DNA of 64,000 nucleotides from Marthasterias glacialis (Eukaryota; Echinodermata; Asteroidea; Forcipulatida; Asteriidae): positions 806,001 through 870,000 of the forward strand of contig OU452228.1 of NCBI GenBank assembly GCA_911728455.2. The letters run 5' to 3'. Below are positions 54,757 through 64,000 of the stretch, one piece after another. The position numbers and the translations under genes were made by a program. The notes beneath the pieces are model-generated. The model searched no databases and was not told the origin of the DNA. It worked only from the letters and a program-made list of their open reading frames with translations. The first letter of the stretch is position 1; each line of letters starts with the position of its first letter.

Positions 54757-57464
54757 CGAGTTAAAAATCTTCTTCCGTTTTGCCGTGCAACGCGCCTGAT
54801 TAATTCCAAGCGGCATTTTACCGATTTGCTCCACTTTAACCTGCAATGTTGTTGCACGACCAGACTAGCTTAAGGCAACAGTAACGATCTACCATGTAGA
54901 TAACCTATCGGTCGGTCGTGAGAGAGTGCGCATTGATTGACTGGATTAAAAAGAGACATTTAATTTGAGGATGGGGATACGTTCCGGAAATTGAAACATT
55001 GAGACCAGGGACTTTACCTTTAAAGTTTCCATCTCAGTAGTTTACTGATGTGCGAAAGAGGTAGAAGTTTCCGAGGAATTCTACCGGTATGCACTTACAT
55101 ATTTCCGCGGGTATAATTGCAAAATTACCGCGGAATCAAACATTGTTGCAGAGGGGACGGTGGTTGGGAACTAAAGTATAGATGATGTTGATACAACACG
55201 GATATTGGGACATTTTATTTTGAAGGAAAAACTTTACACCAGAAACGGGTTTGCTAGGCTTGTTACTTTTGAATCACAATGAATGATACATTTAATATAA
55301 AGAAGTTCCCTACAGGGACCTTCTTATGATACAGAAATCTTGACGATCTAGGCGTCAATATTCTTAAGATTCCTACCGTACTTTGAGCAGGATTTGCAGC
55401 TTTGGCTATACAGAGAAAGGAACAAATTACCAAGGAGGGGATTTGTGATAACATCAAGATAGTCTTTCTGCATTAGCACGGACTAGACAAATCCGTGCTG
55501 CTCTGACGTGTTCAAACTTTGAAAGGGAGGTGCGGACCTCCTGTCGTGGCGACGGAACGTCTATTTGGAGACGGACTGTAAAATGGAGTTTGCCCTGCAG
55601 CTCTTGATAAAGTGCCCCAAGCAAGTTTTCTTTTTAAATTGACCGGGGGAAAACTAACCATAGTGCAGACTCTGCTGATGAGCACTTGCATGTTATAATG
55701 GGCATAACAACTGCAGTTCTGCAGGTAGGTGATGGGATTGTGCATTTGCTACACAGTCAGAGTATGTCATGAGAAAGATATTTGGCCATAGGGCCATCGC
55801 AGATTTGGTCCCTTGACAAAATCTTTCCCCTGCCTGCCCCAGTGCTCATTGAGTTTACAAGACGAAAAAACAAAAACAAAACAGAACAAAACAAAACACC
55901 GGGCAACCCAGGTGAGAATAGAACACGTGACCTTTCACGTAGATATTCAGATACCCAGACCACCGAGCTCATCAAGTGACCATAAGTAATAACGGCATGC
56001 AATTCGCCTTAATCTGGGGATTTGGAAGTGAGGCTGCATTTGAAAGTGAGGCTGTCATTATTAACAACCCCCCCTTTTTAGCTACCACACCACGGAATAC
56101 ACCAGTGAAAATAACTGAATTACGTCTCGTTTCATTAACAGAGAGCCGGATACAGGTTTTTCATTTGTATGCGCAAAAATAGTTGACTATTTGAAAGCGA
56201 GGTTGCCTCTGCAAATTAGTCTGTTTACCTGACTGACGTTGGACGCTCGATAATCTTTAGGCCTACGACTTGGAAGTGTGTCCAAAGCACCTAAAAGATT
56301 GCACGCGTATATAAAACGATTGTGAAGTCGGGGAATAAGACTTCGGGATGGCAAACTCGTGAATTAGAGAAAATAACCCCAACAATTAAGGCCGTGTTCA
56401 AATATTGACGGCTTCGCCAGTAGCTTGAATCGCTGAAAAGGCCTTTCCTTCAACGTTTTCTTGTATCCCTTTCAAGGTTTGCATTTATCTATGGTCGCTT
56501 CACCTCATAATTATTTTGAACAATCTCGACCAGGGGCCATTTTTACTGAGCGTATTTTCTGCTCACTTTAGCAGAGAAATTTGCTTATTTAAGCGCAAGC
56601 GTACCTGTGCTCTGAGCTATCTAGCCCTTAGCCGAAATCGCTAATTATTATCCTCGATGAATTTATTTCATTATCTTCACACACAGACGTCTTATAAGAC
56701 GTCTTATCAAAGGCCTTTTTGTGTAAGGTCACGGTAAATGTCGCAAACCACCACCGATGCCTTGTCGGAATAGATCGGCGGTCACATCAGGCGTCACGGA
56801 GACGAGAGAAAGTAAACCCTCCCCGTTAAATCGACTTCTGAAACATCGATCTGAAGATCCAAAGCAGGTGTTTTATCCACAGATGGATTGTCATCATACT
56901 CAACAGTTAGACCATAGAGGCTCCTGCGTTATACGCTTTATACATTTATCGTATTATTATTACTATTATATTGCAACATAGTGGGGGATCATGTGATGCA
57001 ATTAAATGCAATGCCATCGTATTAAAAAAAAAAAACAACAACGCGGAAATGTCACGGCACCTTTTGCATTAGTCCAAATTAATTTATTTTGTAGTCTCGT
57101 CAATTTTTTCATTACATGAAAAGAAAAACGCATATAATTTGCAGTACAGCCGGAAGATACTTACAAAAAAATGATATCAATTTAAAATGTTTTTATGACA
57201 AGCCCGAGAGAAGATTACCTCGCTAAGGTGGAACGATCACATCATCTTTTACATTTTAAGAATATCCGAGTCTCGTTCAGAACCACGGACTGACTCACTG
57301 AGAGCCCTTGGCAAACAGGGTAGGCCTAATTACCTTTCGAAAAATACTTGTTCGTCTCCCTATGCCTCACTCGAGTTGCTCTAAAGTGGCTCGACAGCAA
57401 CCTTTGCCGAACTCGGTTGACTTCCTGTGTAAAAAAATACCCAAAGTTATAGATTCTTGTATTA
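54757..57464. other. no gene recognised
   Basis: Only a weak SINE-like head (55880-55985) and a small palindrome GACGTCTTATAAGACGTC at about 56687-56704 stand out. Short frames carry no motif. Confidence 0.45.
55880..55985 (-). mobile_element. possible tRNA-like SINE head
   Basis: The minus strand GATGAGCTCGGTGGTCTGGG and GGTCACGTGTTCTATTCTCA loosely resemble A and B boxes with SINE spacing. An A-rich run with CAAAACA repeats (55863-55896) is adjacent. Weak resemblance only. Confidence 0.3.
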
Positions 57465-57802
57465 AACTTTTAGAGGGGCAGAAGGGTGGTGCACAATTTG
57501 TTTCTAGGGGGGCATTTTTGGCAAATTAAAACTGTAGTTTCTGTTTGCATTTTCATAAACATGCCCATTTTCAGCGCTCTTGTTTGTGCCATTTACTGTT
57601 ATAAGATAAAAATGACGTAGAGGTAAAAACAAATACACTGTATGCGTGTAAATAAAAAAAAAAGTTTTTACAGAAATAACTACACAAATGCTTATAAACT
57701 GAAACATATCCTGGCAATGCTAATGTCAAGGGGGGGGGGTATGGAGGGGCACGAACATCAATTGGGGGCCACGTGCCCCGCCCCTTTTAGTTACGCCTCT
57801 GA
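57465..57802 (+). mobile_element. MITE family X copy
   Basis: AACTGTAGTTTCTGTTTGCA, AAATAACTACACAAATGCTT and the end CCACGTGCCCCGCCCCTTTT, AGTTACGCCTCTG. The left terminus has decayed. Confidence 0.7.
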
Positions 57803-58029
57803 GAGAGACAATCTGACTTTAGAAACATCCGTCCACATTTGCTTACTGCCTTACATCAATTAAATTAGTATTCATATTTTCGAGATTTAACGTATGTTTC
57901 AACACGAATGTTGGTTCGTTTCCTTGGGGGACGATGGAAGATTTTTAACGGCAGCTCACCACACACCGTGGCTTATCAGGGTACCGTCTCAACACAGTAC
58001 TTCCATTTGCATTCTTATCAAAATATTTC

Positions 58030-58140
58030 TGGATTGGAACTTGGGGGAAAAGATAGAATGAAACTGTAGTATCCGTTTGCATTTTTCATAAACAAGTCCA
58101 TTTTCAGCACTCTTGTTATGCCGTTTGCTATTTTCTAAGT
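58030..58140 (+). mobile_element. MITE family X, internal fragment
   Basis: AAACTGTAGTATCCGTTTGC, ATTTTTCATAAACAAGTCCA and TCTTGTTATGCCGTTTGC match only the first internal block. Confidence 0.6.
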
Positions 58141-58202
58141 CTACAGTCTGTCTTTTCTTTCTCTCTCTCTCCAATATACCCTCCGAACGTGAATTTTACA
58201 TG

Positions 58203-58452
58203 CTAAAAACTCCCGGGTCACAATTGACCCGGATTCCGGATCCCAGAATTCCGGATCCGGGGTGTGACGCATTTCAGGCTGACTCCTCGGAAACTGGTTT
58301 TTAAAAGAAAATGGGTTTTTAACTCGGAGTCTGCGTCCGTTTGACCCATTTCTTGGTCATTTTGACACGGATTCTGGGTAAATGGATAAATGGGCCAGGC
58401 CCTACGGGACCCAGAATCTGGGTCAACGGACCTGGGAGATTTTAGGGTGTAT
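58203..58452. mobile_element. MITE family C, copy 2
   Basis: GCTAAAAACTCCCGGGTCAC at the left and CTGGGAGATTTTAGGGTGTA at the right, with TTGACCCATTTCTTGGTCAT, AACTCGGAGTCTGCGTCCGT and GGGCCAGGCCCTACGGGACC between. It parallels 54520-54756. Confidence 0.68.
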
Positions 58453-59399
58453 ACAGACTCAACTTTGTGCCATATCAACGGTTCCTCTAAGTTTATCAAT
58501 CGGGCGTAATTAATATTGTGCAGCTTTTTAATTACTTGTTAAAAAGTAAAAATGGAAATCTCAAACTCGCGCATATTTGTATTTTATTTCATTATTTTTT
58601 TTTTACGAAAATACGATCGAAATACACAATATTTCATTTCCACACCACTAGAGGTACACGAGTGGATGGATGCTTCCACTCAATCGTCATTGACATTCTC
58701 GATTTCCTATAATTGGATTTATGGCAGGTTCCGATGCATCAGAACGCGCTGGGGTTGAAATTAGCCCAAATGTGCTGCTGAAAACTCAGCTTAGTTGTAT
58801 ACCCGCTGTCAAGACAGATAAAGCACTAGTGACGCCATTAGGCCTATACCAAACTGTACATGTACAACAATTGGTTACATGCGTATATGCCCAAGCCCTC
58901 TCAACTTTTCTGTGTGATTTTTATCTTCATTCCTTGGCCTCACTTCACCTTTCATGGGAATTCTTTCCTAATGGATTTGAAATTTACCGGTTCCTCAGCA
59001 ATGCTCAGCTGAAGGCAACTTGAATGTTAAGTAGGAGGGAGACGGAAACGCATTACGTGTTTCTCTATTGCTGCCGGGCCGCCGCCCAAGGGAGTCTGAA
59101 GGCAGCATTGTCTAAAGTATCAAGTTTACTTTGAAGAAGGGGCATATTATGGGTCAGACACAGCACAAAAACACAAAGGGAGGAACTACCAGAAAAGTGA
59201 TAGTGAAGGATTTATCACAGAGTTGGGTACTGAGTACTGACTAGGGTACCATAGGCAATGCTAATAACATGTGGGGGACATAAGTGAAATGGATTCCACT
59301 CCTTGACACGCAATTCTCCTTAATGCATTTCCAATGGGCTTCTGATAATCATTGACATTTCGTCTGAAGTGGGCATTGTACTGAATAATTACGTCACAA

Positions 59400-59640
59400 C
59401 TGTTTTGTGCTTAGCTAAAATTATTGTGCTTAAGCAGCTCTATGAAATTGGACACAGGGGCTACTTTCATAGAAATGCTTATGCAGAACATTGCTTAACA
59501 AATGTCTGCTTTGCTAAAATAAGCAGGAAACCAGTTAAAGATGGTACACGTGACAGGGCATTTTGGCTGGTAACCTTACACTGCAAGGTTTTGATCACTT
59601 CCGGCTCCAAAGCGGGATTCATTTGAGCCCTGGGGGATTT
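59400..59640. repeat. dispersed repeat, GGCCCAATTTCAT family, two units
   Basis: TTGTGCTTAAGCAGCTCTAT, GAAATTGGACACAGGGGCTA, CTTTCATAGAAATGCTTATG, CATTTTGGCTGGTAACCTTA. Two partially overlapping family members. Confidence 0.5.
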
Positions 59641-59934
59641 TGACTTTCTTATAAATGCTACAGTGACTGTAAACTGCCGGACAAGAGTCCAAGAATACAT
59701 CTGTGTTTATACATTAATGATACAAAATCACCCATTTCTTCGTGCAAATGCGTTTTTATGACAGAAACTGATAATTCTGAGACGAGCCAGTTTGTGTGCA
59801 TGGTTTGTGTGAATGTCATGACCCTAAAATTACGAACAGGATTGCAGTTTAAATGAGTTTGCCATAAAGCAGCTTACAAACGCCAGACGTTCGATCGTTA
59901 AAAAGCATTTTGCAAAGTACTGTTGACAAGACCG

Positions 59935-60660
59935 GCGAAAATGCTGATTTAAAGCCCTTAAGTGTCCTTAAATGCTTCCATTCTTTGCACAAATCAAGAT
60001 GTATTTGATAAAATTGTGAAAATAACAGGTCATTTTGTTGTTTCATTTGCGAGAACGTTAAAAATGAATACAGCATTTTTGTACGCATTTCCGTAGGCAG
60101 AGTTTTCGTCTCACTGAGACGAAAACTATAATTTTGGATCTTATTTCATTTATTATTTAAAGGCATTATACACTATTGGTAAAGTGTCTGGAATTACTTC
60201 CATACCTTATGAGCATCAAGAGTTATTTAATAAAATCAACCTGCGAAAGTTTCAGCTCATTTCATTGTTTCCTTTACGAGAAAACAATAGGCCTACAAAG
60301 TCATTCAACGTTTTTGTATTCATTCTAACGGCCGGAGTTTTCGTCTCATGAGACGAAAAATCATTTGTGGATCTTATTTCTCTAATTATTCGAAAACGAT
60401 AACACATCAGACAGAAATATTTCACAGGAAGTTTTCTACCATCATCGTCTCTATGCCATGTAAGTTATGTGCAAATCTGTGAACATTTTGTTTTTCGGTG
60501 TTCCCAAAAGTGAATATGGGCTTCAAAAACGATAACACTTCAGGCAGAAATATTTCAAGGAACGTTTTCTACCATCATTATATTTATACCATGTAACGTA
60601 CATGTAAATCTGTAAACATTTATTTTTTTGTTCTTACCAAATATTGAGCTGGGGCTCTAG
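59935..60660. repeat. R6 cluster: several partial copies in tandem
   Basis: 59935-60120 matches 44811-45015 (TAAATGCTTCCATTCTTTGC, GTTTTCGTCTCACTGAGACG). 60160-60370 repeats the second half (CAGCTCATTTCATTGTTTCC, GAGTTTTCGTCTCATGAGAC). 60390-60500 and 60525-60630 are a direct pair (AAAACGATAACAC(A/T)TCAG, CAGAAATATTTCA, TTTTCTACCATCAT, CCATGTAA). Reading right to left through CTGAGACGAAAAC shows short palindromes GTCTCAxTGAGAC in each copy. Confidence 0.65.
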
Positions 60661-62039
60661 TGGCCAAGTATATGGGCGCAGAAACCTACATGGGGACTTA
60701 TGATTGATGAGTTATGATTATTGTGAGTGTAAAACCACAACAAGGGGTGTGATTCTAGACAAATATATTTAAAATAGGGAGGGAAATGTTATTGATAAGC
60801 TTACTCTTTGCCTTTCTGGGCGGATCGAAGGAATGGATTTCGTCATTAAAACAACAATAAGCATTTTAACGTTTTCTTGTACATCATTGCATTGAAAAAA
60901 GAAAGGGGAAAGAAAATAACGTATAAATGATGTGGCACAGCCAATGTTGTTTTAAATATAGACATCTCTTTCAGCTGAGATTTATTTGGCAGAGCTCGGG
61001 GATATAAGGTTTCTTTTATAAACACTGAGCTTAATGCGGGATCAACCCCATTACAATCGAGTGTATTATTCCATTCGTGTAATACAGACTCCTGAGTAAA
61101 TGGAAACGTTATTTAATCATGAAATTTGATGGACTTTTATTTCCCTGGTCGGAGGCAGATGTTTCAATATATTGACCCAATTCAACTGACGTCATCATCA
61201 CAATAATCTTGATGCGCCATTTTGGAAGTCAATGCCACTATGTGATTTATACAGTTTGGTGCGCTTTTTAGGCGACGCGAACTTAACACGTATACCTTCC
61301 GAAAAATAGCCGCCGGACGGCACGGTTTATGTCGCATTCATAAATACCCCAGTCAGTTTGGGACAATTTGGGCTTTCCGTTGGAAGGTGGTCACATGACT
61401 GTTTAAGACCCAGTTTATACGAAAGTGAAAGGTCTCCATGGCTAGAACCGACCCCATAAAATCATAACAATATAAACCGATGCTCAAAGATGGAAGAGCC
61501 TAGTACACATTAGAAGTGCGGGCCATTTAATCCACATACGTAAAGGGAGTTTTCAATTAAAAAAAAAATCAGTTAACCTACTTGTGATTTTTTTTAAATC
61601 AAATTACGTGGCCGCGTTTTCGATAAAACCGTACGAACATTTTTAGTATTGTGTTGATGATTTTGTACACAATCATTCACGGATGCTACGACTTGCTGAA
61701 TATACGAACTGAGGTTTCAGGTCACGTTTCTAGCATAGAATTCAAACAGAAATTTATCTGGACAGCTGGGCTGGTTTCGTATCAAGTTTATAAAGGGTAA
61801 CCTTTCTTAAAGATCTGTCAATTATTTTTTAATAATTGATATCAACTGTGTTTTATAACTTGTGTTAATTGTCAATACAAACTAGCCAGACTGACGTTGC
61901 TAATATTAGAGGAGCTGCTGGGAAAACATTGGGCGACAGTTGGCATTGGACTCGTTATGGATTTTACGATAATAATGCTTACGAGGGGAAAACCAATCAC
62001 CTCGAGATCTGTACGGAGGTCTGGAGGTGCCATCCGACT
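60661..62039. other. no gene recognised
   Basis: Apart from R7 at 61170-61245, no repeat partner or open frame of interest. Confidence 0.5.
61170..61245. repeat. dispersed repeat R7, inverted copy
   Basis: TATTGACCCAATTCAACTGA, CGTCATCATCACAATAATCT, TGATGCGCCATTTTGGAAGT, CAATG; complement of 195-280. Confidence 0.7.
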
Positions 62040-62550
62040 TGTTGAAATAGCACTGAGATAAACTATCTTGGGATGACATCATCAAACTATGGTTGGCTGC
62101 AGATTGCGCAACAGCACCTTGTAAACGATCAAATGGTGCTATGTAGATAAATGGGTCTTACAATTCGAACATAGCTCCACTTTACTGAGTGTGTAAAAAA
62201 AATAATGAGCGCTTTGAGACGCTCTTGGTGTCAGAAAGCGCTTTTTAAGAACTGCGCAGGTAAATGATATCCGCATCTCAAGATAAATAATGTTGAAAAT
62301 CGAAAGTCGATTTCCCAAAATAATGTATCTCAGGATGATGTCATTTTGAAAGTCGGAAGTCGAATTCCCGTAATAATGTATTTCGGGATGACGTCATCTA
62401 AAAAAAGGAAGTCGACTTGAAATAATCTCAGAATGACGCCATTTGAAAGTATAAAGTTGACTTCCCGAAAGATGACGCCATCTTAAAAGTAGTGTAAAAC
62501 AGAAGATCGACATACAGTAATTTTGGGATGATGCCATCTCAACATAATTA
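62040..62550. repeat. ~55-bp minisatellite interrupted by a SINE
   Basis: A GGGATGA(T/C)(G/A)(T/C)CATC core, AAAGTCG(G)AAGTCGA and TTCCC(G/A)(T/A)AATAATGTAT recur at about 62280-62335, 62336-62390, 62391-62440, 62441-62490 and 62510-62545. One outlying unit (CTTGGGATGACATCATCAAA) lies at about 62065-62087, upstream of the SINE. Confidence 0.75.
62087..62270 (+). mobile_element. SINE family L, 3' half, inside a minisatellite
   Basis: GGCTGCAGATTGCGCAACAG, CACCTTGTAAACGATCAAAT, GAGCGCTTTGAGACGCTCTT and GAAAGCGCTTTTTAAGAACT match the 3' half of type b. Copies of a ~55-bp tandem unit lie on both sides. Confidence 0.72.
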
Positions 62551-62564
62551 AATAACATCAATGC

Positions 62565-62885
62565 GCAGTTCTTGTAAACCTTTTTGATACACTGACGGGC
62601 GTCTCTAAGCGTTCATTGTTTGTACGACCCGTGTGCACATCTATGTTTGAATTATGAGCGCAAATTATGAAGTGCCTCATGAAGGTACAAAGTAATGCAA
62701 ATTTACAACCAACCATGCCAGAAACACGGGCGATCCCCATCTCTTAACGATAAGTGTACTTGGTTCTTTTACGTGCGTTCAAAACACACACGGGACCTAC
62801 GGCTTACATCCCGTCCGAAGGACAAAGCAATTATGATTAAGTTGTTTGCTCAAGGACACAAGTGCTGCTTCTGGGGACCGGCAGC
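62565..62885 (-). mobile_element. SINE family L, tail type b, reverse orientation
   Basis: GCAGTTCTTGTAAACCTTTT, GACGGGCGTCTCTAAGCGTT, AGAAACACGGGCGATCCCCA, CCTACGGCTTACATCCCGTC and AGGACACAAGTGCTGC give the reversed body; the head is decayed. It faces the SINE at 62087-62270 across the minisatellite. Confidence 0.75.
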
Positions 62886-63215
62886 CACGTTCTAACAACA
62901 GAAGAACTTTTATTCCGGCTTGCTCTACTACCGCCCGACCACGACAGTCCATTATGTCTTGTATTCAACATGGTAGAATGCTGTCGTCTCTAGATATTTA
63001 CCTCAGTATCCGGGATTGTACTTCCATCTAGAGAGGTTTTAAAAAACATTCACAGCACACCTGCATCATGCTGCTAATATGGCATGTCCTCTGTATATAC
63101 ACGGGTATCATAAATATACTGTAAATCATTCACGACCGAGCCTAGCTATTTCTCTCTCGACTGCGGTTTGGTTAAATTGATTCGAATTGCAGAAAAAAAT
63201 CACGAGATTGCAGCA

Positions 63216-63592
63216 CAGGGGCGGTCTGGAGGGCGCGAGCAGTCGGCGCCCGAGGCCAAGGTATAGATCTGAGGGGATGCAACAGCACTTCTAGCCAATT
63301 AAAAATATAGTTTCCGTTTGCATTTTATCTTAAAAAAGCCTTTTTTGCAGCACTCTGTGTACGCCGTTTAAAATGTTTGTATTTGAGATAATCTGAATGG
63401 GAGGTTAAAATCAAATGCATGTCTACGTGTTAATATAAAATAAGTTATTAAACCATTGAAATTACTACGAAATAGCTTGTAAAACAAAACATTCCATTCC
63501 GGTAATTGTTTAATCTTAAAGGTCCACATTTAAAATGGGGAGGAGGAGGGGGCACGGACATCAATTTCCCCACCCCAGTTGTGCCACTGGTC
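63216..63592 (+). mobile_element. MITE family X copy
   Basis: AATATAGTTTCCGTTTGCAT, ACGCCGTTTAAAATGTTTGT, TGAAATTACTACGAAATAGC, TTTAATCTTAAAGGTCCACA and CAGTTGTGCCACTG at the end. Confidence 0.7.
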
Positions 63593-64000
63593 CAACGTGA
63601 CTTGAGATACAAAGGTTGCAATTAGTGCCGTAGAAAAGAAATTTCAGTTTCTGTTAATTTTTCAATAGTTCAATGACAACAAGGAAAACACGCAGAGAGT
63701 GGATTAAGACTGATGACTCCACGAGCTGCATTGTTTTGAAGTCACGTTCGTTGAATCGGTTTATCAATATACGAGGTGTGTATTTCACGGCCGTCATAAT
63801 TTATGTGCTTCGCCCCTCTCAAATTAAATCGGTTAATTGCTGCGCAGCTCCTATACAAACAGAAGAAAAAACAGAATTGGGACATTAATCAATTTTGTTG
63901 TGGCCAGTGAAAACAAGGCGGTTGTTGTCCTGTGGCTATCGTTATGGTGGACAGTACCCCGAATGTGTTTACTTAGTTTGCAAATGCTTGCCATGGCTAA

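Noticed and set aside
39570..64000. TBCK as divergent neighbour of AIMP1, as in vertebrates
   Set aside because: No kinase or TBC-domain exon was recognisable on the plus strand.

Overview
This is a non-coding-rich eukaryotic nuclear window, AT-rich overall, with split genes, tRNA-derived SINEs, MITEs and one long non-LTR retrotransposon. Several dispersed repeats (a 'GACCGATTGAGC...CAGGTTTGTTATTT' type family, and a 'GGCCCAATTTCATAGAGC...AAGCAGG' type family) resemble repeats I recall from echinoderms, especially sea stars. I therefore read it as an invertebrate deuterostome, probably an asteroid. That placement rests on memory and no search was run.

The one recognisable host gene is AIMP1 (p43 / proEMAP-II, the scaffold and tRNA-binding subunit of the multi-tRNA-synthetase complex) on the minus strand. 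Five coding exons join with consistent phases: 30542-30397, 26523-26416, 25712-25539, 24162-23963 and 1069-901. A sixth, candidate first exon at 38878-38847 would give an in-frame 23-residue N-terminal extension. The last ~50-60 codons lie beyond the left end. The penultimate in-window intron (1070-23962) is 22.9 kb and holds most of the mobile DNA, including a LINE of about 3.5 kb (ORF 12098-15048) with endonuclease and reverse transcriptase domains and one frameshift.

Layout: 1-1100, last in-window AIMP1 exon wedged between copies of a TTAACCAGT-ended MITE. 1.1-24 kb, the giant intron: foldbacks, MITEs (one piggyBac-like), LINE, SINEs, a 151-bp tandem array and a GATC/CGCG-rich patch. 24-30.5 kb, four AIMP1 exons among SINEs and MITEs, exon 2 being flanked by direct repeats. 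30.5-38.8 kb, presumed first intron with a LINE remnant and a 2.7-kb inverted-repeat unit. 38.7-39.6 kb, an ~836-bp near-perfect palindrome; each arm carries the same CCAAT-containing promoter-like stretch, ATG exon and GTAAGT donor, pointing outward in opposite directions. 39.6-64 kb, no confident gene; dispersed repeats, MITEs, SINE fragments, short tandem duplications, and one promoter-like block near 49.7-49.9 kb.

The most interesting structure is the palindrome: it looks like an inverted duplication of the AIMP1 promoter and first exon, leaving a mirror promoter firing to the right. No CRISPR, operon, phage or intact tRNA gene was seen.
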